DNA of 64,000 bases from an uncultured Stenotrophomonas sp. (GTDB taxonomy: Bacteria; Pseudomonadota; Gammaproteobacteria; Xanthomonadales; Xanthomonadaceae). The translations under genes and the position numbers were made by a program. Positions within the stretch are counted from its first letter, which is position 1; the number at the start of each line of letters is the position of its first letter. The stretch is from NCBI RefSeq assembly GCF_945952405.1, contig NZ_CAMFIA010000002.1, positions 272,402-336,401 of the forward strand. The letters are read 5' to 3'. Under the pieces are notes generated by a model. It was not told where the DNA came from. It ran no database searches and saw nothing but the letters and a program-made list of their open reading frames with translations. Below, one piece after another: positions 9,477-17,971 of this stretch.

Positions 9477-10652
9477 AAACAGCGTCGAGCTCATGCCGAA
9501 CAGCTTGATGAAGCCCTCGGCCTCCTCCACGCCCCAGTCGGCCGACTGCGCGTAGGTGGCCCCCTTGGCATTGAGCAGGTGCGGCGACTTCACCGCCACC
9601 GCATCGACGCGGCCGCCACGGGTTTCCAGCACCACTTCACCGTTGACCTTGGCCTGCGAGGACTTCAGGAAGGCCTCGATGTCGGTCTTCAGCGGGTCGT
9701 GGTAGAAGCCTTCGTACACCAGCTCGACCCACTTGCGCGCCACGTCCGGCTTGAAGCGGTTCTGCTGCTTGGTCAGCACGGCGTCTTCCAGCGCGCGGTG
9801 CGCGGCCAGCAGCGAAACCAGGCCCGGGGCCTCGAACACGATGCGGCCCTTCAGGCCGATCACGGTGTCGCCGGTGTAGACGCCGCGGCCGACACCGTAC
9901 GGGGCGAACAACTTGTTGAGCTGGGCCAGGATCTGGTCGCCCGGCAGCGCCTTGCCGTTCAGTTCAACGGCTTCGCCTTCGACGAACTTCAGGCTGACGG
10001 TCAGTGCCTGCTCCGGCCATTCGCTGCGCGGCGAGCACCAGCCACGGGCACCCTCGCCCGGCGCCTCCCAGCGATCGATCTCGCCACCGGACATGGTCAC
10101 ACCCAGCAGGTTCTCGTTGATGGTGTAGGCCTGCTGCTTGGCACGCACGCCGAAGCCGCGCTCTTCCAGGTACTTCTGCTCGTAAGCGCGGGTCTGGGTG
10201 TGTTCCTTCTGGATCTCGCGGATCGGCGCGATGATCTGGTAGTCGCCCAGCGCCTTCACCGCCAGGTCGAAGCGGACCTGGTCATTGCCCATGCCGGTGC
10301 AGCCGTGGGCGATGATGTTGGTGCCCAGCTCGGCAGCGCGCTTCAGCGCGGCGTCGACGATCAGGTAGCGGTCCGACACCAGCAGCGGGTACTGGCCCTG
10401 GTAGCCCTCGCCGGCCCAGACGAACGGCTTGACGAAGCCTTCCCAGATGGCCGGGCCGCCGTTGACGGTGACATGGCTGGTCACGCCCAGCTCGGCGGCG
10501 CGCTTCTCGATGAAATCGCGTTCTTCGTCATCCACGCCGCCGGTGTCGGCGAACACGGTATGCACGTTGTATCCGCGCTCCTGCAGGTACGGCACGCAGA
10601 AGCTGGTATCGAGGCCGCCGGAGAAGGCGAGGACAACGTCTTTGTTGCTCAT
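9456..10652 (-). CDS. argG: Argininosuccinate synthase
   Basis: Joins citrulline and aspartate using ATP to give argininosuccinate. The protein (398 aa) opens with the PP-loop nucleotide motif ([14 protein letters not shown]) and continues with the family's [13 protein letters not shown] segment and the C-terminal substrate-binding region. The frame extends upstream through SMAG repeats; the ATG at 10652 gives the correct N-terminus. It is the second gene of the operon, 119 bases after argF', and its stop lies within a perfect hairpin. Confidence 0.97.
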   Translation of the reverse strand: MSNKDVVLAFSGGLDTSFCVPYLQERGYNVHTVFADTGGVDDEERDFIEKRAAELGVTSHVTVNGGPAIWEGFVKPFVWAGEGYQGQYPLLVSDRYLIVDAALKRAAELGTNIIAHGCTGMGNDQVRFDLAVKALGDYQIIAPIREIQKEHTQTRAYEQKYLEERGFGVRAKQQAYTINENLLGVTMSGGEIDRWEAPGEGARGWCSPRSEWPEQALTVSLKFVEGEAVELNGKALPGDQILAQLNKLFAPYGVGRGVYTGDTVIGLKGRIVFEAPGLVSLLAAHRALEDAVLTKQQNRFKPDVARKWVELVYEGFYHDPLKTDIEAFLKSSQAKVNGEVVLETRGGRVDAVAVKSPHLLNAKGATYAQSADWGVEEAEGFIKLFGMSSTLFAQVNRG

Positions 10653-10685
10653 GGGGGTCAGGTCCACTTGGAAGATGAAAGTTCG

Positions 10686-10759
10686 GTAGCGCCGACCGTT
10701 GGCCGGCTGAAACGTGGGATGCGCCGCTGCGGGAGCAGCCGACCAACGGTCGGCTCTAC
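10686..10759. repeat. Head-to-head SMAG REP pair between argF' and argG
   Basis: A GTAG-first palindrome at 10686-10708 and an inverted copy at 10737-10759 (ending CTAC on the plus strand) face each other across 28 bases. Their stems share the CCGACCGTTGG core. The pair could fold into one long stem in the argF'-argG transcript. Confidence 0.8.
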
Positions 10760-10771
10760 CCCTTGTTCGAT

Positions 10772-11782
10772 TCAGCGCCCGGCAACGGCCGCCATGATCG
10801 CCTTCTGCACGTGCAGGCGGTTCTCGGCTTCGTTGATGGCGATGCACTGCGGCGAATCCATCACCGCATCGGTGGCCTTCACGTTCCGGCGCAGCGGAAG
10901 GCAATGGCTGAACACGCCATTGTTGGTCATTGCCATCTTCCGCTCGTCAACGATGAAGTGCTTGAACTGGTCGCGGATCGGCTTTTCCGGCTCCCAGTTG
11001 CCGAAGAACGGCAGCGCGCCCCAGCTCTTGGCGTAGACCACGTCGGCGCCGGCGTAGGCGCTGTCGATGTCATGGCTGATCTTCAGCGAGCCACCGCTCT
11101 CGGCCACGTTCTGCTCGGCCCAGCCCATGTAGCGGTCATCGAGGATGTAGTCGGCGGTCGGGCACAGCAGGGTCACGTCCATGCCCATGCGGGTGGCGAT
11201 GGTCAGCGCCGAGTTGGCCACTGCGGTGTTCAGCGGCTTCGGGTGGTAGGTCCAGGTCAGCACGTACTTCTTGCCGCGCAGGTCCTGGGTGCCGAAGTGC
11301 TCCTGCAGCGCCATGATGTGGGCCAGTTCCTGGCACGGGTGGGTGATGGTCTCCATGTTGATGACCGGCACCGGCGAGTACCTGGCGAAGCTGTTGAGGA
11401 CGATGTCCTGGCGGTCGTAGGCCCAGTCGATGAACTTCGGGAACGCACGCACCGCAATGATGTCGCAGTAACGGCCCAGCACCTTGGCCACTTCAGCGAT
11501 GTGCTCTTCGGTATCACCGTCCATTACCGTGCCGAGGTTGAACTCGATCGGCCACGCATCCTTGCCCGGCTGCAGCACCACCGCGTGGGCACCGAGCTGG
11601 AACGCGCCCAGTTCGAAGCTGGTGCGGGTGCGCATGGACGGGTTGAAGAACACCAGCGCGATCGACTTGCCCTTGAGCTGGTCGCCGAGCTTGTTGCGCT
11701 TGAACAGCGCGGCCTGGGTCAGCAGCGCGTCAAGATCGCTGCGGCTCCAGTCCTGGGTGTTCAGGAAGTGCTTGGGGGACAT
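10772..11782 (-). CDS. argF': N-acetylornithine carbamoyltransferase (ArgF')
   Basis: Transfers a carbamoyl group to N-acetylornithine, the diagnostic step of the Xanthomonadaceae arginine route. The 336-aa protein has the carbamoyl-phosphate motif [13 protein letters not shown], the HPCQELAH segment and the [13 protein letters not shown] segment, and it follows the characterised X. campestris enzyme closely along its whole length. Its WPIEFNLG region lies where that family has its distinctive acetylornithine-binding residues. Two ATGs sit side by side (11785 and 11782); the second matches the family. First structural gene of the operon, 108 bases downstream of a probable attenuator terminator. 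Confidence 0.96.
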   Translation of the reverse strand: MSPKHFLNTQDWSRSDLDALLTQAALFKRNKLGDQLKGKSIALVFFNPSMRTRTSFELGAFQLGAHAVVLQPGKDAWPIEFNLGTVMDGDTEEHIAEVAKVLGRYCDIIAVRAFPKFIDWAYDRQDIVLNSFARYSPVPVINMETITHPCQELAHIMALQEHFGTQDLRGKKYVLTWTYHPKPLNTAVANSALTIATRMGMDVTLLCPTADYILDDRYMGWAEQNVAESGGSLKISHDIDSAYAGADVVYAKSWGALPFFGNWEPEKPIRDQFKHFIVDERKMAMTNNGVFSHCLPLRRNVKATDAVMDSPQCIAINEAENRLHVQKAIMAAVAGR

Positions 11783-11889
11783 CATCTTTCCTTGCGTGGC
11801 GGCGCCGGGGTCGACGCGGTGGAAGGGAAAAGCAGGAACCAAAGGTGGAGCGAAAAGGTTGCAGTTGCAGCTTTCAGGACGCGGAAACG

Positions 11890-11919
11890 AAAAAACCCAG
11901 CCGGAGGGCTGGGTTTTTT
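11890..11919 (-). terminator. Attenuator terminator upstream of argF'
   Basis: A 13-bp stem (AAAAAACCCAGCC / GGCTGGGTTTTTT) with a GGAG loop and T runs on both sides. It stands between the leader ORF and argF', 108 bases before the argF' ATG. Its 5' arm on the minus strand (ACCCAGC) can alternatively pair with GCTGGGT at the end of the leader ORF (11952-11946), which would prevent the terminator. It could also simply end transcription from the gene stopping at 12102. Confidence 0.8.
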
Positions 11920-11944
11920 TCGGACGAACAGCAGAAAGCTCCGG

Positions 11945-12046
11945 TTACCCAGCGAGGATGTGGGGTTCCGGTCGACGCGCACGCGAGGTCATGCCCGACG
12001 CCTGTCGGGCTGCGCTGCTGTCGTGCTGGAAGTCGGTGAGCTTCAT
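11945..12046 (-). CDS. Putative arginine leader peptide (attenuator)
   Basis: A 33-codon ORF between an upstream gene and the argF' terminator. Its second half reads MTSRARRPEPHILAG, with arginine codons CGT, CGT and CGA clustered as R-A-R-R (CGA is expected to be a rare codon at this GC content). Downstream of these codons CCGGAACCC can pair with GGGTAACCGG, which contains the stop codon, and GCTGGGT of that segment can instead pair with the terminator arm. This is the three-way choice of a classical amino-acid attenuator. A start at the internal Met 19 would give a typical 15-aa leader. Neither start has a strong ribosome site, so translation is unproven. Confidence 0.55.
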   Translation of the reverse strand: MKLTDFQHDSSAARQASGMTSRARRPEPHILAG

Positions 12047-12101
12047 GGTCAACCATCTTTGCATGCGGCCGGGGCCGGCGCAAGGGGCCGGGGTCGCAGA
12101 A

Positions 12102-12665
12102 TCAGGGATTGCTGGCGGTGCCCTGCTCCGGGCCGACCCAGGGGGTGATCGACACCCGGATCTTGAGCCGGTTGCCGGGGTCTTCCGGCAGCCGCGAGCG
12201 GTACTTGGTGCCCTTGTAGACATAGTCCACGTCGTAGGCGATGGGCCGGCGGAATTCACGCCCCACCGGCACGATGCGGCAGTCACGGGTCAGCATCGGG
12301 CCGTTGTTGGCCGGGGCCGGGGCGGGCGTCTCGACGGCGGCCTCCTCCGAACCCTCCTCGTCGCTGCGCTTGAACATCGAGCGGACCGAATCCCAGAAGC
12401 GGCTGATCCGGCCCTTGTCCTCGACCGGCTCCTCACCGGTGACATTGACCGGGGCCAGGGTCCGGGTCGAGATCGGCTCGCAATGCTCCTCGGTCCGGGT
12501 CGCGCGCAGGGTCTGGAACACCGGCTCGACGTTCAGCACCTGTGCGTAGTCGAACTTCACGTTCTCCACGATCACCACCCGGTTGCGCGGCTCGGCCTCC
12601 TGCGCCTGGGCCACGGCGGCCGTCGCCGACAGGCAGGCCAGGGTCAGCAACGCGGTGGATTTCAT
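12102..12665 (-). CDS. Exported protein of unknown function
   Basis: A 187-aa protein with a clear Sec signal peptide (about residues 1-23, ending AVAQAQA) followed by a mature region in two parts. The first is residues about 28-65, with one Cys. After an acidic, Ala/Pro-rich linker (about 85-120) comes a strand-rich end with RDCRIVP, YDVDYVYKGTKY and LKIRVSITP. That end resembles the C-terminal domain of periplasmic UmoD/glycine-zipper-type proteins, but no glycine zipper is present. The frame is open further upstream; the ATG at 12665 gives the signal peptide. It is divergent from cysS. Function unknown. Confidence 0.75.
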   Translation of the reverse strand: MKSTALLTLACLSATAAVAQAQEAEPRNRVVIVENVKFDYAQVLNVEPVFQTLRATRTEEHCEPISTRTLAPVNVTGEEPVEDKGRISRFWDSVRSMFKRSDEEGSEEAAVETPAPAPANNGPMLTRDCRIVPVGREFRRPIAYDVDYVYKGTKYRSRLPEDPGNRLKIRVSITPWVGPEQGTASNP

Positions 12666-12852
12666 TGGCGACGGGAGCAAGGACACGGCAATAGTGTAGG
12701 CAGTGACGAGCGCAAGGGGCTGAACATTACCCGTCCACGCCGCTCCTGCCCACCCCACCTTGGGCGGAGCCGGCGTCCACCGGTGGCAACCGGCGCCCCA
12801 AAGGGCCCCGACACGTTCTAAAATCACAGGCTTGTCCCCCAGCCACAGCCCC

Positions 12853-14229
12853 ATGACCCTGCGCCTGCACAACAACCTGACTCGCCAGCTCGAACCGTTC
12901 ACCCCGCTCGACCCGGCCTGTCCGACCCTGTATGTGTGCGGCCCCACGGTCTACAACTACGTGCACATCGGCAACGCCCGTGGCCCGGTGGTGTTCGGGG
13001 TCCTGGCCGACCTGCTGCGGCGCCGTTTCGGCGCGCTGCGCTACGCCCGCAACATCACCGACGTCGACGACAAGATCAACACCGCCGCACGCGAACAGGG
13101 CGTGCCGATCAGCACCATCACCGACCGCTTCGCCGCTGCTTACCGTGAAGACATGGCCGCACTGGGCGTGGTACCGCCGGACATCGAACCGGAGGTGACC
13201 GCGCACATGCCGCAGATCATCACCATGATCGAGCAGCTGATCAGCAACGGCCATGCCTACGCCGCCGAAGGCCACGTGCTGTTCGCGGTAGCCAGCTTCG
13301 ACGGCTACGGCAAGCTCTCGCGCCGCGATCCGGAAGAGATGCTGGCCGGCGCCCGTGTCGACGTGGCCCCGTACAAGCGCGACCCCGGCGACTTCGTGCT
13401 GTGGAAGCCGTCCGGTGACGACCTGCCCGGCTGGGAATCGCCCTGGGGCCGTGGCCGCCCGGGCTGGCACATCGAATGCTCGGCGATGGCCGCCGCCCAT
13501 CTGGGCGAGACCATCGACATCCATGCCGGCGGTGTCGACCTGCAGTTCCCGCATCACGAGAACGAGATCGCGCAGAGCGAATGTGCCCACGGCGGCAGGA
13601 TCTTCGCCCGCTTCTGGCTGCACAACGGCATGCTCAACTTCGGCGGCGCCAAGATGAGCAAGTCGCTGGGCAACATCGAGCGCGTGCATGACTTGGTGCG
13701 CCAGCATCCGCCGGAAGCGCTGCGCCTGGCCCTGCTGTCGGCCCATTACCGGCAGCCGCTGGACTGGTCCGATGGCCTCATCGAGCAGTCGGTGCGCACC
13801 CTGGACCGCCTGTACGGCACGCTGCGCGAGCTGGCGTCGATCGAGGCCGGCGCGGTGATCCCGGCCAGCGTCGAGGCCACCCTGGACGATGACCTGAACA
13901 CCCCGCAGGCGCTGGCCGAAGTCGCCCGCATCGCCGCCGACGCACGTCGCGCCACCGATCCGGCCGAGCAGGCGCGCCTGAAGAGCGAACTGCTGGGTGC
14001 CGGGCTGGCGCTGGGCCTGCTGCAGGCCGATCCGGCCCAGTGGTTCGGCACCGCCGCCGGCGATGACGGCGACGATGCACGCATCCAGGGCCTGATCGAC
14101 GAGCGCGCCGCCGCCAAGAAGGCGCGCGATTTCGCTCGTTCCGACGCCATCCGCGACCAGCTGGCCGCCGAAGGCATCGTGCTGGAAGACACCCCGCAGG
14201 GCGTACGCTGGTCGCGCAAGCGCGGCTGA
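12853..14229 (+). CDS. cysS: Cysteine--tRNA ligase
   Basis: Charges tRNA-Cys. The 458-aa class I synthetase has the zinc-site Cys in [10 protein letters not shown], the HIGH motif as HIGNARG, the zinc residues in [10 protein letters not shown] and [15 protein letters not shown], and KMSKS intact (KMSKSLGN). The DALR-type anticodon helical region fills the C-terminus. The ATG at 12853 was chosen because it places the zinc Cys near residue 28 as usual. A TAAAAT box at 12819-12824 may be its -10 element. It is the first of three co-directional genes (cysS, sufE, MFS). Confidence 0.97.
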   Translation: MTLRLHNNLTRQLEPFTPLDPACPTLYVCGPTVYNYVHIGNARGPVVFGVLADLLRRRFGALRYARNITDVDDKINTAAREQGVPISTITDRFAAAYREDMAALGVVPPDIEPEVTAHMPQIITMIEQLISNGHAYAAEGHVLFAVASFDGYGKLSRRDPEEMLAGARVDVAPYKRDPGDFVLWKPSGDDLPGWESPWGRGRPGWHIECSAMAAAHLGETIDIHAGGVDLQFPHHENEIAQSECAHGGRIFARFWLHNGMLNFGGAKMSKSLGNIERVHDLVRQHPPEALRLALLSAHYRQPLDWSDGLIEQSVRTLDRLYGTLRELASIEAGAVIPASVEATLDDDLNTPQALAEVARIAADARRATDPAEQARLKSELLGAGLALGLLQADPAQWFGTAAGDDGDDARIQGLIDERAAAKKARDFARSDAIRDQLAAEGIVLEDTPQGVRWSRKRG

Positions 14230-14283
14230 CCCGCCCTGCCCCGTGGCCGGCCTGCCGGCCACGCCCCCACTGTAGAGACTGTT

Positions 14284-14736
14284 GTGACCGACTCCCCGTT
14301 CCCGCTTGAACCCACCGCCGCCGAGGCCCAGACCGCCATCGCCGAGGAATTCGGCTTCTTCGGCGACTGGTCCGAGCGCTATCAGTACCTGATCGACCTC
14401 GGCCGCAAGCTGCCGCCCTTCCCGGAAGAATGGAAGACCGAAGAGCACCGCCTGCTCGGCTGCCAGTCGATGGTCTGGATCGTGCCGGAAGGCAACGCGC
14501 AGTCGCTGCGCTTCCATGCCATCAGTGACTCGGCCATCGTTTCCGGCCTGATCTTCCTGGCCCTGCGCGTCTACTCCGGGCGTTCGGCGCAGGAGATCCT
14601 GGACACCGAACCGAGCTACATCCAGGACATCGGCCTGGCCCGTCACCTCTCGCCAACCCGCAGCAACGGCGTCGCGGCGATGCTGGCCTTCATCCGCGAG
14701 ACCGCGCAGGCCCAGCTGCAGCGCGATCCTTCGTGA
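14284..14736 (+). CDS. sufE: SufE-family cysteine desulfuration protein
   Basis: A 150-aa sulfur acceptor that takes persulfide from a SufS-type cysteine desulfurase during Fe-S cluster assembly. The acceptor cysteine is in LLGCQSMVW and the fold is a single SufE domain of usual length. It begins on a GTG at 14284. It follows cysS by about 50 bases and overlaps the MFS gene by GTGA. No suf cluster is nearby, so whether its partner is SufS or CsdA-like cannot be told. Confidence 0.9.
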   Translation: MTDSPFPLEPTAAEAQTAIAEEFGFFGDWSERYQYLIDLGRKLPPFPEEWKTEEHRLLGCQSMVWIVPEGNAQSLRFHAISDSAIVSGLIFLALRVYSGRSAQEILDTEPSYIQDIGLARHLSPTRSNGVAAMLAFIRETAQAQLQRDPS

Positions 14737-15980
14737 GCGAGCCTGCCACGGCCGAAGACACCGCGCTGGGGCTGCTATCCCGGCCCGGTTTCGCCAAGCT
14801 GCTGGCGTACCGCATCTTCGCGATGCTGTCCTACCAGGTGGTGGCGGTCACCGTCGGCTGGCATATCTACGAAGTCACCCGCAATCCGTTCTCGCTGGGC
14901 CTGGTCGGCCTGGCGGAAGTGCTGCCGTTCTTCTGCGTTGCCCCGTTCGCGGGCTACCTGGTCGACCACCTGCCGCGCCGCCGGCTGGGCATGGTGGCCT
15001 GCTCCGGGTTGATCTCCACCGCCCTGGTGCTGACCTGCGTGGCCAAGGGCTGGCTGCCCTTTGCAGGCGTGTGGCCGATCTATGCCGCCATCGCGCTGAC
15101 CGGCATGGTCCGCGCCTTCCTGTCACCGATCTACAACGCGCTGTTCGCCCGCGTACTGGCACGCGATCAGTTCGCGCGCGGCGCCGGCCTCGGCGCCGTG
15201 GTGTTCCAGGCGGGCATGGTGGCCGGCCCGGCACTGGGTGGCGTACTGGTCGGCCTGGGTGGCAAGGGGCTGTCCTATGCGGTGGCCACCGGCTTCGCAC
15301 TGGTGGCGATGGCCTGCCTGGCCACGCTGAAGGTGGAGGAACCGGTGCATGCCGGCCCGGCTGCGCCGATCTTCCAGAGCATCGCCGAAGGCGCGCGCTT
15401 CGTGGTCGGCAACCGGATCATGGTCGGCGCGATGGCGTTGGACATGTTCTCGGTACTGCTGGGCGGCGTGGTGGCGATGCTGCCGGCATTCCTGCACGAG
15501 ATCCTGCACCACGGCCCCGAAGGCCTTGGCATCCTGCGCGCGATGCCGGCACTGGGTTCGGTATGCGTCGGCCTGTGGCTGGCCCGCCACCCGCTGCAGC
15601 GCAACGCCGGCCGCGTGCTGCTGTTCGCGGTGGCCGGCTTCGGCCTGTGCGTGATCAGCTTCGGGCTGTCGCAGCACTTCTGGCTGTCGGCGCTGATCCT
15701 GCTGTTCTATGGCGCCTTCGACGGCGTCTCGGTGGTGATCCGCTCGACCATCCTGCAGCTGGCCACGCCGGAAGAGATGCGTGGGCGCGTATCGTCGATC
15801 AACGGCATCTTCATCAGCTCCTCCAACGAGCTGGGCGCGTTCTATGCCGGCAGCATGGCGCGCCTGCTGGGGCTGGTCCCGGCGGTGGTGCTGGGCGGCT
15901 TCGCGGTACTCAGCGTGGCCGGGATCACGGCATGGAAGAACCCGACGTTGCGGAAACTGAATCTTCGCGACCTGCAATAG
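14733..15980 (+). CDS. MFS transporter
   Basis: A 415-aa inner-membrane carrier with about 12 hydrophobic segments, a GYLVDHLPRRRLG loop between TM2 and TM3 (the major facilitator signature) and a long central loop. It belongs to the MFS_3/enterobactin-exporter-like (EntS) group by general layout, but its substrate cannot be named. The GTG start overlaps the sufE stop (GTGA), indicating coupling. The C-terminus runs into a SMAG pair and a terminator. Confidence 0.88.
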   Translation: MSEPATAEDTALGLLSRPGFAKLLAYRIFAMLSYQVVAVTVGWHIYEVTRNPFSLGLVGLAEVLPFFCVAPFAGYLVDHLPRRRLGMVACSGLISTALVLTCVAKGWLPFAGVWPIYAAIALTGMVRAFLSPIYNALFARVLARDQFARGAGLGAVVFQAGMVAGPALGGVLVGLGGKGLSYAVATGFALVAMACLATLKVEEPVHAGPAAPIFQSIAEGARFVVGNRIMVGAMALDMFSVLLGGVVAMLPAFLHEILHHGPEGLGILRAMPALGSVCVGLWLARHPLQRNAGRVLLFAVAGFGLCVISFGLSQHFWLSALILLFYGAFDGVSVVIRSTILQLATPEEMRGRVSSINGIFISSSNELGAFYAGSMARLLGLVPAVVLGGFAVLSVAGITAWKNPTLRKLNLRDLQ

Positions 15981-16069
15981 AGCGGATTTCCGTGCGCCCA
16001 CGCGCCGGTAGCGACGGGCCATGCCGGGCGGGCGCTACAAGCGGACCCAACAGCTTCACCGCTTTTTCT

Positions 16070-16139
16070 GTAGAGCCGAGCCCATGCTCGGCTGCTTTTG
16101 CTTTGCTTTGCTTTGAGCCGAGCATGGGCTCGGCTCTAC
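16070..16139. repeat. SMAG REP pair with a GCTTT tandem tract between the copies
   Basis: Two 24-base GTAG palindromes, 16070-16093 and its inverted copy 16116-16139, are exact reverse complements. The 22 bases between them are GCTTTT followed by GCTTT units, a simple pentanucleotide repeat. A looser GTAGCG...CGCTAC palindrome sits at 16008-16038. Confidence 0.85.
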
Positions 16140-16162
16140 AGGGGCCGCCCCACCGCCCAACA

Positions 16163-16188
16163 AAAAACCCGGCCGGAGCCGGGTTTTT
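16163..16188. terminator. Bidirectional rho-independent terminator
   Basis: Stem AAAAACCCGGC / GCCGGGTTTTT with a CGGA loop, placed between the convergent MFS gene and the dksA-like gene, able to stop transcription from both sides. Confidence 0.9.
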
Positions 16189-16213
16189 CGCGTGACCTGG
16201 CAACAGCCGGGAA

Positions 16214-17443
16214 TCAGTCGCCCTGCTGCTTCTGCAGGTGTTCCCAACGCTCCTGGGCGTCGATGGTGCGCTCGGCAGTCAGGCGCGCCTCCAGGCGCTC
16301 CAGGCCGATTTCTTCGCCGGTGTCCACGCAGTAGCCGTAGTCGCCGGCTTCCAGGCGCTTCAGCGTGCTGTCGATCTTGCCGATCAGCTTGCGGTAGCGG
16401 TCACGCGTGCGCAGCTCCAGCGAGTTTTCGGTCTCGCGGGTCGCGCGCTCGGCTTCGTCGCCGATGTCACGCACTTCCTCGCGCAGGTTCTCGATGGTCT
16501 GCTTGGACTCTTCCACCAGGTCGGCGCGCCAGTTCTGCAGGCGCTGGCGGAAGTACTCCTGCTGCAGCGGGCTCATGTATTCCTCTTCCGAGGACGGCTT
16601 GTAGCCAGCCGGCAGGATCGGGCGGCCAGTGGCCTCGTCGGTCTTGTACTCGACCACCTTGTACTTGCTGCGCGGGGCCGGTGCCGCCGAACGGGCGGCG
16701 ACGGCCACGGCAACCTTGCCGACAGGGCGCGACACGGTCTTCGGGGCGGAATCGGATTTCACGGCGGTTTTGGCAGGCGATTTCGAAACGGGCACGGGAT
16801 TCTTGGATTGCGGGGCCTTCGATGCAGCAGGAGCGGCGGCCGGGGCCGGCTTGGAGGCCGGCTGGGCTGCTGCCACTGCCACGGTCTTGGCCGGGACAGG
16901 CTTGGCCGGAGCCGGCTTGGCGGCAGGCTTCGGTGCGGACTTCACTACAGGGGCCGGTGCCGGCTTGGCGGCCGGCGCGGCAACATTCTTGGCAACTTTC
17001 TTTACAGCGGCAGGCGCGGCGACCGGCTTGGCCACAGCGACCTTCTTCGCTGCCGGCTTGGCGACCGGCGTTGCTGCAGCCTTCTTCACCACCGCCTTCG
17101 GCGCCGGCTTGGCTGCGGCCTTCTTCGCCACCGGCTTGGCGGCGGTCTTCTTGACCGGCGCGGCCTTGCTGGCAGCCTTCTTCACCACCGGCGCCTTCTT
17201 GCTGGCTACCGCTGGCTTGGCCTTGGCGGGCGCAGCGGCCTTTTTCGCCGCAGGCTTGGTCGCCTTGACCGGTGTTTTCTTCGCGGTGGCCTTCCTGGCC
17301 GCCGGTTGCGAGGACGCTGCCTTGGTCGCCGGCTTGCTGGCCGGCTTCTTGGCAACGGGCTTTGCCGCCAACTTCTTCACAACAGGCTTGGCGGTTTTCT
17401 TGGCGGCCGTTGCGGCCTTCTTTGCAGTTTTTTTAGCAGCCAC
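16214..17443 (-). CDS. dksA: DksA/TraR-family protein with long Lys/Ala/Pro-rich N-terminal tail
   Basis: The last 150 residues match DksA, the factor that enters the RNA polymerase secondary channel with ppGpp: a coiled coil, SLELRTRDRYRKLI, and a C-terminal globular end. The first about 259 residues are low-complexity KKPA/AKPV repeats like the tail of histone H1 or of AlgP. Of the four zinc cysteines of E. coli DksA only the first remains (GYCVDTGEE; the second pair reads TIDAQ), as in zinc-independent DksA variants. The coiled-coil tip reads DEAERA instead of DPVDRA, so the second acidic residue is Glu. Ribosome site AAGGAAGAG. Whether it is the main DksA of this genome cannot be seen here. 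Confidence 0.88.
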   Translation of the reverse strand: MAAKKTAKKAATAAKKTAKPVVKKLAAKPVAKKPASKPATKAASSQPAARKATAKKTPVKATKPAAKKAAAPAKAKPAVASKKAPVVKKAASKAAPVKKTAAKPVAKKAAAKPAPKAVVKKAAATPVAKPAAKKVAVAKPVAAPAAVKKVAKNVAAPAAKPAPAPVVKSAPKPAAKPAPAKPVPAKTVAVAAAQPASKPAPAAAPAASKAPQSKNPVPVSKSPAKTAVKSDSAPKTVSRPVGKVAVAVAARSAAPAPRSKYKVVEYKTDEATGRPILPAGYKPSSEEEYMSPLQQEYFRQRLQNWRADLVEESKQTIENLREEVRDIGDEAERATRETENSLELRTRDRYRKLIGKIDSTLKRLEAGDYGYCVDTGEEIGLERLEARLTAERTIDAQERWEHLQKQQGD

Positions 17444-17715
17444 GAAACGCTCTTCCTTGGATTCCCCGGGGCCCGGGAAAGCGGGCCTTTATAGCCTACC
17501 CGACCCGCAGCAGCAACCTCGGCAGCCCTGCTCCATTCAGTCCTGGAGTCAAGGCGCCCAAGGGGCAGTCCGACGAACACGGACCGCCTCGCGCGGTACG
17601 GAACCTGGCCAGCACCCGAGGGTGCTGGTACCGGTCGCAGGCCATCGGCGACATGCGACCAACGGCCCATCCTGCACAAATGCGGCCTTCATGCCAACTG
17701 GCATAAGATGACTGG

Positions 17716-17970
17716 GTGATCTCGCGCCTGCTCATTGCCCTGCTGCGCTGCTACAAGCGCTTCATCAGCCCCCTGCTGGGGCCGCGCTGCCGTTTCGTGC
17801 CGAGTTGTTCTGAATACGCGATGGACGCCATCTCGCGGCACGGCCCGCTGCGCGGCAGCTGGCTGGCCGCGTGCCGGCTGGGCCGCTGCCATCCCTTCCA
17901 TCCCGGTGGCTTCGACCCGGTGCCCGAGTCTCCCGATGCCCCCTCTTGCCGTTGCACAGGAAAACACTGA
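17716..17970 (+). CDS. yidD: Membrane protein insertion efficiency factor YidD
   Basis: An 84-aa small basic protein of the YidD (UPF0161) family, which helps YidC-dependent insertion. Diagnostic features are an N-terminal amphipathic stretch, [23 protein letters not shown] and [12 protein letters not shown]. The start is GTG at 17716. In most bacteria yidD is next to rnpA and yidC; here it is instead one base away from a dihydroorotase gene, with which it is likely co-transcribed. Confidence 0.93.
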   Translation: MISRLLIALLRCYKRFISPLLGPRCRFVPSCSEYAMDAISRHGPLRGSWLAACRLGRCHPFHPGGFDPVPESPDAPSCRCTGKH

Positions 17971-17971
17971 C

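Noticed and set aside
16214-17443. Repetitive DNA in the dksA-like gene that could look like a tandem-repeat locus or CRISPR.
   Set aside because: The repeats are in frame and encode the Lys/Ala/Pro tail; there are no constant-length spacers or repeats.
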